This document shows positions 7,377-17,016 of a stretch of DNA of 64,000 nt, piece after piece. The DNA comes from Pseudomonas sp. MPC6 (GTDB taxonomy: Bacteria; Pseudomonadota; Gammaproteobacteria; Pseudomonadales; Pseudomonadaceae). Both the position numbers and the translations under genes were made by a program. The notes beneath the pieces are model-generated. The model ran no database searches. It saw nothing but the letters and a program-made list of their open reading frames with translations, and was not told the DNA's origin. Each line of letters opens with the position of its first letter. The stretch's first letter is position 1. The DNA is taken from positions 2,941,001-3,005,000 of the forward strand of contig NZ_CP034783.1 in NCBI RefSeq assembly GCF_006094435.1. Reading direction: 5' to 3'.

Positions 7377-10300
7377 TCAAGGCGACGTTGTCGGTGTAAC
7401 AAGCACGGGGTCGAGCTGTCGACCCATTTCGCAGATGAGCCTGGCGATTGAATCCGCATTACGCAAAATCGTGTCGATCCGCAGATCCGGTTTCACCCGG
7501 TCCAGGAAAGCGCTTCGGGCGTCGCTCATCGATTGGGTGCCGGTGATTTTTTTGATTTCCTTGCCGATATGAGCGGTAGCGGGAATGGAATCCAGGCTTT
7601 CCCATGACGACATCACGTCGTTCCATAGGGCAAACAACTCTTCGCGGGGCGTTGCCATCGACAAGGCTTCACGCTGGAGTTGTTCATGCTCTTTTTTCAA
7701 AGTCACAGCGAATGGCGTGATAGTTGCGATGAGGTCGGAGAATGGACGTCTTGACTCCAGATAGGCGATGTCGATCGTTTTGGCGAAGTGGTGTGAAAAC
7801 TCATGGATCAACGTGGCTGCCCGGGCATGGCCATCGACATCGAACGGCTCGGTCAGATTGAACTTGTACGAATCAAGTTGCTGATCGAAAAAGGATTCTG
7901 TGAAGTACACTTTTTTTTGCATGTCGGATTCAATGACAAATGCGACCACAGGGACGGTCGATGACGTGTTGGCCCCTACAACGAACCTGTTGGTATCGAG
8001 TTCGTCCAGCGCCGGATCCACCAGCGCATTGCAGATTGGCACGATAACGGCTTTGATTTTGTCCAGAATTGCGCCGTCGATTACGCTCACGTCAAAAAAA
8101 GCTTTCAGGAAGGTGTCAAGCCGAGTGCCTGGGCCAGTGGTCCGCAACTGTGACAAATTGTGCAGGCTATTAAAGGCGTAGCACCTGGCCAAATCGACTG
8201 CTTCCACGATTGCTCGCGCCCTGTCGGGGTATTTACGGCGTATTTGGTCCATCCCTTGTGCTTCGATGTTGAGCGTTGCCGAAGCGTCGAAACGGGTTGT
8301 GATTCTGTTCGCGAAACGGGAGATCGCCTTGCCATAGTGTATGGCGTGCGGGTCGGCAGCCAATACCAGCTGGGGGCCTGGGGCCTTTGCCAAGAGGGGG
8401 CCGGCTTGCTTTTCGTTGGTCATGCGCCATGCTTTGGCGTGTTTTGCGACGCGATAGACTTTGCCCATGACAGGGGCGTAATGACGGGTTGTCGTAGGGT
8501 CGCGATAAGTGCCCTCCGTTGAATCTGTTTGAAACTTTTCCAGCTCGACAGTCGGTGCTTCGTACGCTTGCGCTGTTGTCCGGCTTGCGGAGGTGGTGTT
8601 GATGGCTGACCACTGAGGCGCAACGGCAGGCTGTTCTGCGGGGAGTTCTGTGGAGGCGAGTGGCGCGGGCGTAGAGGCTGGATTTCCCTGCATCATCCGG
8701 CCCATGGTGATCATCTGCGCCGCACCAGAGACGAAGGATTTGAATGCGCTTTTCCAGTGGTGGCCTTGCAGCGCCTCTGCAGAGTCCTTGAAATCCTTGT
8801 AGGCCCGCCAAAGAAACAGACCACAGGACAATTTGCCTGGCAGGAATCCAGACACCAACTTGATCCCGGAACTGAACAGTTCCTTGGCTTTTTCCCAATC
8901 GGTTCGCGCAGTAACCGTGGATTGACTGCCCAGCATCTGTTTGAGCAGCAGGATGTTATCCTGGAATAGACGTTCCAGCACGTTGCCGGTAACGGGGTTT
9001 GAAGCGAGAGTGATTTCCGTAGTTTCTCCCGCGGTGGAGTTGAGCAGGTTTTGAAAGGTCGCCCGAGACGATTCGGGGAGGCGCCGGAGCAACAGGTCGT
9101 GCAAAGGCCCTGGGGTATTGAGTGCGGCCAGCAGGTCGGTCTCGGTCTCGAACTCGGTGAAGGGTAGCCCGACAAAATAGGGCGCGTAGAGCACCTGCGG
9201 ACCGGTCACGCTTTTGCCCGGGCTCACCAGATACATCCCCAGCGCCTTGACGGCTGTAGCGCGGGCTGTGGACATCAACTCCAGCGGACGGATGATAGCG
9301 TCTGCACCCGTCACCGCCGCCCGGGCCGTGGCATTGGGCATGTCCAGCAGCTGCTCGATGGCGTCGAACGCCTTCTGTGACAGTTGCTCTTGCAATTTAA
9401 GCGCGTGGGCCTCTTGCAACAGGTGCCAGGGCAACTGCCGGAAATAGCGCAGTTTTCGTGCTTTGGCATTGTCGCTATCGCCGGACAATTGCTCCGAAAG
9501 CAACTGCTCGTACACAGACTTGATGTTCAGCTGCAAGAGCAGTTGCCGCACAGCGTGGGTGTCCATGCCCGAGGGCAATGCCTTGGAGGTAGTCGATGCT
9601 ATGGAGAAACCAGTTCCCTGGAGCACATTGACGTGATTCAGCGCAAATTCGGTCAGTGATTGTGCGGGTCCGGCGATGGCTAACGCAGGTGTGACCTTGA
9701 CGTGGTCAGGGTCAATGAATGAGCCCTGGAAACGGGTTTTTTGCAGGGAGACCAACTGCTCGTGCACATAGACCGCCAGGGTTTTTATGCCATGTAGATA
9801 GTCTTTACCCTCCGACAGGCTATGGCGGTGTTGCTCCATTATTTCGACGTGTTTTTGCTGCTCCTCGAGTGATGCCATCCCAAGCCAGGCCGGCAAAGTC
9901 TGTTGGGTGGCGATGGCCTCGCCGATATGTTTGGCCCGTTGCAGATTGGTGAAGGTGGGTTGGCGCTTGAGTGCGTCCAAGGCTTTTGCCTGTTGCGTTC
10001 CTGTCAGTTTTAGCGTGCGAACGTGGTCGCAAACCGCCAGGAAGTGCTCGATGGACGACTGCTGACGATGGAGCAGCAGATTGTTCTCGATTGGCCGAAA
10101 GTTACCCAGTTCGTACGTTTTATGAAACTCACGCTCAGCCGGCAGGAGGTTTTCAAGCAGCGTCAGACGCTTGAGCGGGTCAAGCAGGCGCCGTTGCAGC
10201 TCGGTCCTGGCCGTGGCGACCGACTCGAAGGCCTCCAGCCCCATGGCCGGGGTCCAGAGAATCGCCCGGCCTGAATGCTGCGTATCCAGGCCGCCCCGTT

Positions 10301-12224
10301 CGGTGAGCATGAAACAATGGGCCACGGCCAGCGATGAAGTATGGCCCGCAGATTCAAGGCTGAACCAGTAGGCATCCGGGCGAAATCCATTCAGCGCTTT
10401 ACGCTGGCGGCGTGTGGGGCGATCGGGGTCGAGTACCGTATCGACGATAGCGCTATCGACTCCGGACAATGTGCGGTTGAGCCGACGAAGATTGGCCTCG
10501 CCGCGAATACCCAGCGACATGGCATGGGCCAGTGCGGGTTTCATGGCTTCCAGATAGGTTCGCTGCAGCGCACTGGTCTCGACAGGTTGCGCCTGCCACT
10601 GTGCATCGAGAGCCGATCTCACGCTATCGAAGGTTTTAGACAGCGTTGTCGCCTTGTCGGCCAGAACAATTGACGGACGCGATTGTCCCGTAATGACCTG
10701 GTGGGTGCTCCACCGACCCTGCGTCGACAACGCCAACAACTGATCGTCGATCATGCTGCGCACGTCCAGTGCCTTGTCGAACAGCGCCTGAATACTCACG
10801 TCACCGTCGCTGTGACGGAACACACCCAGCGCGTATTCTACGTTTTGCAACTGTTTGTCGATGATTGCGTCGAACAGCGATTCGAATACTGAACCTGTAA
10901 TCGCTTCGCCGGAAACGCGAGGTTCATCGAAGCCGAGGAAGCGATGACGCTCCTCTTGCGTCATCAATTCGTACAGTTCATCGTCATGCCCTTTCGCAAT
11001 GGCCTTGGCGCGCACGGTTTGCTGCAAATCGTCATGGCCATCAAGCACCTGCAAACCACTGGCTGGGGTAAAGAGATAGGCGTCCGGATAAGCAATCATG
11101 AATGAACCCGCGAGCTCAACGAAATTCGCTGTGTATTCCCACAGGCGCACTGTTTCGGGAGCCAGCGGCGTTTGCGCGGTTCCAGTGGTACTGCGGTCGA
11201 ATAAAACCTCCAGTGCCCGACTTTGTTCAGGATTGATGATCTTCTCCTGTCGCTTGAACAGGATGTCCGCCCGAGCCTTGTCGCTGATGGCCTGAATAAA
11301 CAGCTTGCGCCGGGACTGCCCGTTGGGCAGCACATGATTCCAATACGCCCGGAGTTTTTCGCCGAGCGACCGGGTCAGCCCGGCGGAGGCGGTCTTGACT
11401 GCCTTTTGCCATAGCTCACTGTCGCGCTCGGCCTGGTCCGGATCGTAGGGGGCCAACTTACGGTCCGGGTGGCTGAACGCTATGGTCTGGTCTGATGGCC
11501 AGCCTTGGTGGCGATAGAAAAGCAGGAGGGCGTCACTGAGCGGCATCGACGTTTCCAATGCGGGGTTCACACGTGAATCAATACCGAAGTTGACCCGGGT
11601 GTCGCGTTGCTTCAGTCCTGTAAACGAATGGCCCAACAAATCGTCAAGAATCTCATTCAGCAAGTCTGTCAACGCCGGCAGTTGTATTAACTCCTCCAGC
11701 AACCGCTGTGCGTTCTGTTGCAGATTGTTCTGGATGACAGTTTTCTGGTCCTCGAACACTTCGCCCTTGATGATTTCGTGAGCGATCTCGGTGATTGTTT
11801 CGCCTTCCAGCTCGATGCGTTGAGCTATCGAGACAAAACGCAACAGTTCGTCGCGCTCGGACGCTCTGGTCAGCCTCAGAATCAGCTCTGCGGCGAGTGA
11901 ATCGACGTCGTCGAACTTCTCGATCCCGCCGTAAGGTGTATACAGAATCGCACCCGCGTCGTCGGGCGTGGACGACAGCATGAAACATCCAGCCAAGGGC
12001 ACCGCCACCTTGTCCTTAACCTTCGCCAGCAGTTTTTCGGCAGACATGGGGGGTGTTTGCGCTTGTCGCCGTTCATCGCTCGCCAGCTCGATATGGTTGA
12101 GCCAGGTAAAGTCCTTGTCTGACAAGGAGTGGGTTTTTCCCAGTTCCTGGTGTAAACCCGGCTCATTGAGCACTTGCGGAAAAAACAATGGTGAAGTCAT
12201 GGAGGTCTCGATCGATCGCCACAT
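7377..12224 (-). CDS. Giant dermonecrotic-toxin-like (DUF6543-type) protein with C-terminal HEFSHH zincin motif
   Basis: A 1,615-residue protein, recognisable as the large Pseudomonas toxin-like family with dermonecrotic-toxin N-terminal (DUF6543-type) segments. Four copies of a module with a hydrophobic strand, an LYTP-type motif and a following amphipathic helix are visible at about residues 77-120 (AGCFML...ILYTPYGG), 370-410 (AGSFMI...LFTPASG), 634-685 (AHCFML...ILWTPAMG) and 993-1040 (LGMYLV...VLYAPYFVG). A hydrophobic stretch follows near residue 1120 (GIKLVSGFLPGKLSCGLFLW). Near residue 1474 is HEFSHHFAKTIDIAYLE, a HExxH zinc-protease motif. There is no signal peptide. The start is uncertain: ATG at 12224 or at 12200 (MTSPLFFPQ), neither with a strong ribosome-binding site. 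The toxin role is inference. Confidence 0.8.
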   Translation of the reverse strand: MWRSIETSMTSPLFFPQVLNEPGLHQELGKTHSLSDKDFTWLNHIELASDERRQAQTPPMSAEKLLAKVKDKVAVPLAGCFMLSSTPDDAGAILYTPYGGIEKFDDVDSLAAELILRLTRASERDELLRFVSIAQRIELEGETITEIAHEIIKGEVFEDQKTVIQNNLQQNAQRLLEELIQLPALTDLLNEILDDLLGHSFTGLKQRDTRVNFGIDSRVNPALETSMPLSDALLLFYRHQGWPSDQTIAFSHPDRKLAPYDPDQAERDSELWQKAVKTASAGLTRSLGEKLRAYWNHVLPNGQSRRKLFIQAISDKARADILFKRQEKIINPEQSRALEVLFDRSTTGTAQTPLAPETVRLWEYTANFVELAGSFMIAYPDAYLFTPASGLQVLDGHDDLQQTVRAKAIAKGHDDELYELMTQEERHRFLGFDEPRVSGEAITGSVFESLFDAIIDKQLQNVEYALGVFRHSDGDVSIQALFDKALDVRSMIDDQLLALSTQGRWSTHQVITGQSRPSIVLADKATTLSKTFDSVRSALDAQWQAQPVETSALQRTYLEAMKPALAHAMSLGIRGEANLRRLNRTLSGVDSAIVDTVLDPDRPTRRQRKALNGFRPDAYWFSLESAGHTSSLAVAHCFMLTERGGLDTQHSGRAILWTPAMGLEAFESVATARTELQRRLLDPLKRLTLLENLLPAEREFHKTYELGNFRPIENNLLLHRQQSSIEHFLAVCDHVRTLKLTGTQQAKALDALKRQPTFTNLQRAKHIGEAIATQQTLPAWLGMASLEEQQKHVEIMEQHRHSLSEGKDYLHGIKTLAVYVHEQLVSLQKTRFQGSFIDPDHVKVTPALAIAGPAQSLTEFALNHVNVLQGTGFSIASTTSKALPSGMDTHAVRQLLLQLNIKSVYEQLLSEQLSGDSDNAKARKLRYFRQLPWHLLQEAHALKLQEQLSQKAFDAIEQLLDMPNATARAAVTGADAIIRPLELMSTARATAVKALGMYLVSPGKSVTGPQVLYAPYFVGLPFTEFETETDLLAALNTPGPLHDLLLRRLPESSRATFQNLLNSTAGETTEITLASNPVTGNVLERLFQDNILLLKQMLGSQSTVTARTDWEKAKELFSSGIKLVSGFLPGKLSCGLFLWRAYKDFKDSAEALQGHHWKSAFKSFVSGAAQMITMGRMMQGNPASTPAPLASTELPAEQPAVAPQWSAINTTSASRTTAQAYEAPTVELEKFQTDSTEGTYRDPTTTRHYAPVMGKVYRVAKHAKAWRMTNEKQAGPLLAKAPGPQLVLAADPHAIHYGKAISRFANRITTRFDASATLNIEAQGMDQIRRKYPDRARAIVEAVDLARCYAFNSLHNLSQLRTTGPGTRLDTFLKAFFDVSVIDGAILDKIKAVIVPICNALVDPALDELDTNRFVVGANTSSTVPVVAFVIESDMQKKVYFTESFFDQQLDSYKFNLTEPFDVDGHARAATLIHEFSHHFAKTIDIAYLESRRPFSDLIATITPFAVTLKKEHEQLQREALSMATPREELFALWNDVMSSWESLDSIPATAHIGKEIKKITGTQSMSDARSAFLDRVKPDLRIDTILRNADSIARLICEMGRQLDPVLVTPTTSP

Positions 12225-12323
12225 CGGCGAGTAATGATTGAACCTCCAAGCTAGGTGATACCCGCGCGGGCAAGGTGGTAAATAGTTATCGCGCCGTTTG
12301 GTGCCGGGTCAGTTACATTGAGC

Positions 12324-12344
12324 CGATTGAGCGGCATTCAATCG
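12324..12344. promoter_or_regulatory. Perfect inverted repeat upstream of dpkA
   Basis: CGATTGA at 12324-12330 and TCAATCG at 12338-12344 form a perfect 7-bp dyad with a 7-base spacer, about 94 bp before the dpkA start and in the gap between divergent genes. It has the shape of an operator, but no regulator is identified. Confidence 0.35.
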
Positions 12345-12437
12345 AAAGATTGACAGCCGGCTCGGGTCGCGTTGTTAATCGGTTTGCATAACCCTCGTAC
12401 GCTGTTGCCCCCTCCAATAATTAGTCTGGAGCTTCAG

Positions 12438-13478
12438 ATGTCTGCGCCACACGATCAAGTGTCTACTGCTGTCTCGCAAAACCTGTCCTTCGATGCGCTG
12501 ACGGGCTTGCTTGAGAAGATCTTCCTGCGTCACGGTACGTCGGCCGACGTCGCTCGGGTACTGGCGCAAAACTGCGCCGGCGCCGAACGCGATGGCGCCC
12601 ACAGCCATGGCGTGTTCCGCATTCCCGGTTACGTGTCGACGCTGCAGAGCGGTTGGGTCAATGGCCAGGCCGTGCCGGTGGTCGAGGATGTGGCCTCGGG
12701 TTTCGTGCGGGTCGACGCCGGCAACGGTTTCGCCCAACCGGCGCTGGCGGCGGCCCGTGCATTGCTGGTGGAAAAGGCCCGCAGTGCCGGCATTGCGGTG
12801 CTGGCGATTCGTAACTCCCACCATTTCGCTGCCTTGTGGCCGGATGTCGAGCCCTTCGCCTATGAAGGGCTGGTGGCGCTGAGTGTGGTCAACAGCATGA
12901 CTTGCGTGGTGCCTCACGGTGCCGACCGTCCGCTGTTCGGCACCAACCCGATTGCCTTCGCCGCGCCGCAGGCCGGTGGCGCGCCGATTGTCTTTGACCT
13001 GGCCACCAGCGCCATTGCCCATGGCGACGTGCAGATTGCCGCCCGCAAGGGCGAACGGTTGCCCGTGGGCATGGGTGTGGACAGCCTCGGCCAGCCGACC
13101 CAGGACCCCAAAGCGATTCTGGAAGGGGGCGCGCTGCTGCCGTTCGGCGGCCACAAGGGTTCGGCGCTATCGATGATGGTGGAGCTGTTGGCGGCGGCGT
13201 TGACCGGGGGTAATTTTTCCTTCGAGTTCGATTGGTCGAACCATCCGGGTGCCAGGACGCCCTGGACCGGCCAGTTGCTGATCGTCATCGATCCGAGCAA
13301 GGCCGCCGGACAGAGCTTTGCCGAGCGCAGCCAGGAACTCGTGCGGCAAATGCACGGAGTGGGGCTCAAGCGTTTGCCGGGGGACCGGCGCCACCAGCAG
13401 CGGGCCAAGGCCGCTACCGATGGCATCCAGCTCGATGCTCAGACGCTGGCGAATCTGCGGGAATTGGCGGGGCTCTGA
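12438..13478 (+). CDS. dpkA: Delta1-piperideine-2-carboxylate / delta1-pyrroline-2-carboxylate reductase family
   Basis: A 346-residue member of the malate/L-lactate dehydrogenase (Ldh2) fold. The match is best to DpkA, the NADPH-dependent imine reductase used in D-lysine and D-proline catabolism, on length and on motifs: ERDGAHSHGVFRIPGY, IRNSHHFAALWPDVE, FGTNPIAFAAP, FDLATSAIAHGDV and PFGGHKGSALSMMVE. ATG at 12438 has GGAG seven bases upstream; an earlier in-frame TTG lacks this. It is divergent from the toxin-like gene and has no D-amino-acid dehydrogenase next to it. Other Ldh2 substrates, such as ureidoglycolate or 2,3-diketogulonate, are less likely. Confidence 0.82.
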   Translation: MSAPHDQVSTAVSQNLSFDALTGLLEKIFLRHGTSADVARVLAQNCAGAERDGAHSHGVFRIPGYVSTLQSGWVNGQAVPVVEDVASGFVRVDAGNGFAQPALAAARALLVEKARSAGIAVLAIRNSHHFAALWPDVEPFAYEGLVALSVVNSMTCVVPHGADRPLFGTNPIAFAAPQAGGAPIVFDLATSAIAHGDVQIAARKGERLPVGMGVDSLGQPTQDPKAILEGGALLPFGGHKGSALSMMVELLAAALTGGNFSFEFDWSNHPGARTPWTGQLLIVIDPSKAAGQSFAERSQELVRQMHGVGLKRLPGDRRHQQRAKAATDGIQLDAQTLANLRELAGL

Positions 13479-13494
13479 AGTCTACGCGCCTGCC

Positions 13495-13595
13495 TGTAGG
13501 AGCAAGCTTGCTCGCGATGGTTTCAAGGACGCCGCGTTTATTCAGAAAAATCGCGTTATCGTTTACGTCCATCGCGAGCAAGCTTGCTCCTACAG
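13495..13595. repeat. REPIN (inverted REP pair)
   Basis: GTAGGAGCAAGCTTGCTCGCG and its inverted partner ending GCTTGCTCCTAC enclose a spacer of about 55 bases containing CGCGTTATCGTTTACGTCC. The same spacer recurs in the REPIN at 29442-29542. Confidence 0.9.
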
Positions 13596-13599
13596 CAGC

Positions 13600-13917
13600 T
13601 TACCGCCGACCCAGCAACAACCCGACCACCAGGCCGAAACCGGCGGAGATGGCCACGGTTTGCCACGGATGACCGCCAATGTAGGTCTCGGTGGCTTCGA
13701 CCGCCGGCAGGGTCCGGTCGCGAACGCTGGTCACCGAGTCCCTGGCCTGCTGGAGTTTCTGGGCGATCTGCCCACGAAGGGTATCCGCTTCCTCACCGAC
13801 CAGTGAGGCACTGCTCTTGAGCAGCTTTTCCGACTCTTCGATCAGAGCCTGCAGTTCGCTGAAGGCCTGATCCTTGATTTGGTCTTCGGCGACTTGTGCG
13901 GCAGTTTTGCGGGCCAT
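13600..13917 (-). CDS. DUF883 (YqjD/ElaB-type) ribosome-associated membrane protein
   Basis: A 105-residue protein of the YqjD/ElaB family: a long amphipathic, probably coiled-coil helix (EDQIKDQAFSELQALIEESE ...), a GGHPWQTVAISAGFGLVVGLLLGRR C-terminal anchor helix, and the arginine end typical of the family. Its E. coli relatives bind stationary-phase ribosomes and tether them to the inner membrane. ATG at 13917 (MARKTAAQ) has AAGGAG seven bases upstream; the longer in-frame form is not supported. The stop lies 5 bp from the REPIN. Confidence 0.88.
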   Translation of the reverse strand: MARKTAAQVAEDQIKDQAFSELQALIEESEKLLKSSASLVGEEADTLRGQIAQKLQQARDSVTSVRDRTLPAVEATETYIGGHPWQTVAISAGFGLVVGLLLGRR

Positions 13918-14082
13918 TGAGGTACTCCTTGCAGGTGAATGGACAGTGAACAATGGAGTCTGCGACCGTGGAAAAAGTTGCAGCGAATTTGCGTTTCGAC
14001 GTCGTCCCGATGAGAAATCCGGCGCAGGAAATTTCCTTCAACAGTGTAAGATGTCGCCTATTTTACGCAGCAGGTATTTCCC

Positions 14083-14334
14083 ATGAGCTTCAATCTGGCC
14101 GACAGACCCCTTCCAGAGCGCGCCGCGCTTGAAGATGAGAAATCCCGTCTGTTCGAACTCTGGCAAAACAACCTGGGTAAAGCCAAAGGCGAGGCGGCGC
14201 GGTTGTTTGGCGAACGGGCCAAGCGCAAAGGCAAATGGGCCGAGTGGGTGCGTGCCGAACTCGACGGCATGTCGCCACCGGAATTCGCGAACATGGTGCG
14301 CAGTGAAGTCAATCGGCTGATGGCTGCCAAGTAG
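14083..14334 (+). CDS. Small conserved protein of unknown function
   Basis: An 83-residue, charged, soluble protein (LPERAALEDEKSRLFELW ... AKGEAARLFGERAKRKGKWAEWVRAEL) predicted mainly helical and ending MAAK. It has its own terminator just downstream. I know it only as a small conserved Pseudomonas protein. Base composition and codon use resemble the surrounding genes, so it is probably a real gene; no role is proposed. Confidence 0.75.
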   Translation: MSFNLADRPLPERAALEDEKSRLFELWQNNLGKAKGEAARLFGERAKRKGKWAEWVRAELDGMSPPEFANMVRSEVNRLMAAK

Positions 14335-14351
14335 CCCGAGTCCGCTACACA

Positions 14352-14372
14352 CCCCCTGTACGGGGTTTTTTG
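14352..14372 (+). terminator. Short rho-independent terminator
   Basis: CCCC-ctgtac-GGGG followed by TTTTTT, 17 bp after the stop of the 83-residue gene. The stem is short but the T run is good. Confidence 0.6.
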
Positions 14373-14386
14373 CAATCGCAGGATTG

Positions 14387-15295
14387 TTATTGTGCGCGCG
14401 CAAAGGTCGTGACGATAGCGTCTCGCACTTTCAATACCACGGGGTCGAGCCGCACGCTGGTGCGCCAGCCCAGTTCGATCGGGTAACGCGGCAGGTCCAG
14501 CGGGCAGGGCAGCAGCGCCAGGCCGCTGAGCGCCGCGATGCTTTGGGCGGCGTGGGCCGGAATCGTCGCCACCGCCTGACTGCCCTTGAGCAAGTGCGGT
14601 AACGCCGCAAAGTGCGTGGTCGAGGCGCTCACCCGTCGACTCAAGCCCAGCGCCGCCAACCCTTCATCGGTGATCCCGATAAAACCGCCGGATGACACCA
14701 GAATGTGCTCGCGGGCGACGAACTCTTCCAGGCTGATGCTGTGTTGTCCCTCGGCCAGGCTCATCGGATCGACCAGACAGTGATAACTGCCCTCGCCGAG
14801 CACCTGACGGCTGAGCAATCGTTCGGCGAAACCGCCAGCGGTGATCGCCAGATCGATGCTGCGTTCCATCAGCGCCTGGGCCACGATCTGGCTGTGGGTC
14901 TGGCGAAAAATCAATCGTAGCTTCGGCGCGCAGCAGGCAATCTCTGCGATCAAGCGTCGCCCATAAGCGATCTCGAAATCATCCGACATGCCAATGGTGA
15001 CCGAGCGTCCGTCGTAATGATTGGCGCTCGGGTCCACCATCGCCAGGCTCTGCCGACATTTGTCCAGCGCATCGCTGACCACTGGTTTCAATTGGTTGGC
15101 CTTGAGTGTCGGCGCCAGGCCTCGACCTGTGCGCACGAACAATTGATCGCCATACAGCTCGCGCAAGCGGCGCAATGCGGCACTGATCGCTGATTGCGTG
15201 ACGCCCAGGCGCAACGCGGCACGGCTGGCGCTGGACTCCTCATGCAAGGCTTCGAAGACTTTAAGCAAGTTGAGGTCGACGGTTGCGATATTCAT
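14387..15295 (-). CDS. LysR-family transcriptional regulator
   Basis: A 302-residue LysR protein with the helix-turn-helix near residues 18-45 (SASRAALRLGVTQSAISAALRRLRE) and a NodD/NahR-like effector domain (SVTIGMSDDFEIAYGRRLI; SIDLAITAGGF). It is divergent from the nitrilase gene across a 93-bp gap, the usual arrangement for a LysR protein that controls the facing gene. The inducer is unknown. Confidence 0.9.
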   Translation of the reverse strand: MNIATVDLNLLKVFEALHEESSASRAALRLGVTQSAISAALRRLRELYGDQLFVRTGRGLAPTLKANQLKPVVSDALDKCRQSLAMVDPSANHYDGRSVTIGMSDDFEIAYGRRLIAEIACCAPKLRLIFRQTHSQIVAQALMERSIDLAITAGGFAERLLSRQVLGEGSYHCLVDPMSLAEGQHSISLEEFVAREHILVSSGGFIGITDEGLAALGLSRRVSASTTHFAALPHLLKGSQAVATIPAHAAQSIAALSGLALLPCPLDLPRYPIELGWRTSVRLDPVVLKVRDAIVTTFARAQ

Positions 15296-15388
15296 CTAGC
15301 TCATATCATTTAGCAGTGAGTTGGTCTTTATTCATGATCCATTGACGGCTGAGAATGAGCAACACCTCATCGCCTTTCGGAGATCGCC

Positions 15389-16312
15389 ATGTCCAAGTCA
15401 ATTGTTGCAGCGCTTCAAGTCGGCGCCTTGCCCGGCGGCAAGGCCGAGACCCTGGAACAGGTCCTGTCGTACGAACAGGCCATTGTCGAATCCGGCGCCG
15501 CGCTGGTGGTGATGCCCGAAGCGCTGCTCGGCGGTTACCCCAAGGGCGAGGGCTTTGGCACGCAACTGGGCTATCGTCTGCCGGAAGGTCGTGAAGCCTT
15601 TGCCCGCTATTTCGCCAACGCCATCGACGTGCCCGGTGCGGAAACCGAGGTATTGGCCGGCTTGTCGGCACGCACCGGGGCCAATCTGGTGATCGGTGTC
15701 ATCGAACGCGCCGGCAGCACTTTGTACTGCTCCGCGTTGTACTTTGACCCACAAGCCGGGTTAGTGGCGAAACACCGCAAACTGATGCCGACCGGTACCG
15801 AACGACTGATCTGGGGCAAGGGCGATGGTTCGACCTTGCCTGTGATTGACAGTCGGGTCGGACGGATCGGTGCGCTGGTGTGCTGGGAAAACATGATGCC
15901 GCTGCTGCGCACCGCCATGTACGCCAAGGGCGTCGAGGTCTGGTGCGCGCCAACGGTGGATGAGCGGGAGATGTGGCAAGTGAGCATGCGCCACATCGCC
16001 CATGAAGGACGTTGTTTCGTGGTCAGCGCCTGCCAGGTTCAGGACTCACCGCAGGCCCTGGGCGTGGAAATCGCCAACTGGCCGGCGGACCGGCCGTTGA
16101 TCGCCGGCGGCAGTGTAATCGTTGGGCCGATGGGCGATATCCTGGCTGGGCCGCTGCGCGGTGGGCCCGGATTGCTGACCGCTGAAATCGACACGGATGA
16201 GCTGGTTCGCGCGCGGTATGACTTCGACGTGGTCGGACACTACGCGCGCCCGGACGTGTTTGAATTGACGGTGGATGAGCGGGCTAAACCCGGTGTCCGC
16301 TTCACCACATAA
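15389..16312 (+). CDS. Nitrilase family carbon-nitrogen hydrolase
   Basis: A 307-residue member of the nitrilase superfamily with the full catalytic triad visible: Glu44 in [12 protein letters not shown], Lys131 in [12 protein letters not shown] and Cys165 in [12 protein letters not shown]. The signature HRKLMPT and CWEN follow true nitrilases (aliphatic/aromatic nitrile to acid plus ammonia) rather than amidases. CGGAG stands six bases before the ATG. The divergent LysR gene is the likely regulator. The nitrile used cannot be told from sequence. Confidence 0.9.
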   Translation: MSKSIVAALQVGALPGGKAETLEQVLSYEQAIVESGAALVVMPEALLGGYPKGEGFGTQLGYRLPEGREAFARYFANAIDVPGAETEVLAGLSARTGANLVIGVIERAGSTLYCSALYFDPQAGLVAKHRKLMPTGTERLIWGKGDGSTLPVIDSRVGRIGALVCWENMMPLLRTAMYAKGVEVWCAPTVDEREMWQVSMRHIAHEGRCFVVSACQVQDSPQALGVEIANWPADRPLIAGGSVIVGPMGDILAGPLRGGPGLLTAEIDTDELVRARYDFDVVGHYARPDVFELTVDERAKPGVRFTT

Positions 16313-16319
16313 ATCTCCC

Positions 16320-16410
16320 TGTAGGAGCGAGCTTGCTCGCGATTGCGGTAGGACAGTCAAGCTATTTGCTGAATGTGCCGCCGTCTTCGCGAGCAGGCTG
16401 GCTCCCACAG
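16320..16410. repeat. REP pair
   Basis: TGTAGGAGCGAGCTTGCTCGCG at the left and the inverse copy TTCGCGAGCAGGCTGGCTCCCACA at the right, between convergent nitrilase and acetyltransferase genes. Confidence 0.85.
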
Positions 16411-16422
16411 TGGCGTTAGGCT

Positions 16423-16965
16423 TCAGCGCTGTTGAAGCCACTCTTCACGGGTGATTTCCCAGATTTCTCTCGGCAATCGCCCGCTGACGAAATCCCCCTC
16501 GTCGGTACCGATCAAACGCATGCCCGTACGCTGTGAGAGTTTGCGCGAGCCGATATTGGGCACCGCTTTCGGCACACGCAGCACTGAACGACTGAGTGTC
16601 TCGAACCAGTATTGGGTCACTGCGGCACTGGCTTCGCTCATCAAACCCTGGCCTTGCCATTGCGGTGCGAGCCAGAAGCCGCGGTTGTTGTCCTGCTCGT
16701 CCATCAAGCTGATATTGCCGATGAGCTGGTCAGGCGCCGACTTCAAACGAATTGACCAGTGCCACTCTTTGCCGGCTGCAACAGCGGGTAGGGCGATATC
16801 CCGCAGATACGTCAGCGCACCGTCGACGGGATAGGGCCAGGGCACCAACGCGTTCAGATAGCGCACCACTTCCCAGTGCGGGAACCGTTGCTGGATTGCC
16901 TCGGCATCAGCCAGTTCCAGCGGGCGCAGGATCAGGCGTTCGGTGTAGAACGTGGGGATGTCCAT
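16423..16965 (-). CDS. GNAT-family N-acetyltransferase (RimJ-type)
   Basis: A 180-residue protein of the RimJ/RimL acetyltransferase type: ILRPLELADAEAI at the start, the acetyl-CoA loop region WLAPQWQGQGLMSEASAAV near residue 120, then a RLSQRTGMRLIG segment. An AAGGAGG ribosome-binding site precedes the ATG. It acts on a primary amine, possibly a protein N terminus or small metabolite; the substrate is unknown. Confidence 0.88.
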   Translation of the reverse strand: MDIPTFYTERLILRPLELADAEAIQQRFPHWEVVRYLNALVPWPYPVDGALTYLRDIALPAVAAGKEWHWSIRLKSAPDQLIGNISLMDEQDNNRGFWLAPQWQGQGLMSEASAAVTQYWFETLSRSVLRVPKAVPNIGSRKLSQRTGMRLIGTDEGDFVSGRLPREIWEITREEWLQQR

Positions 16966-17016
16966 GGGTGTTACCTCCTTGTCTATACGTACTGAACGTT
17001 TTCGCCAGCCGCGGAT

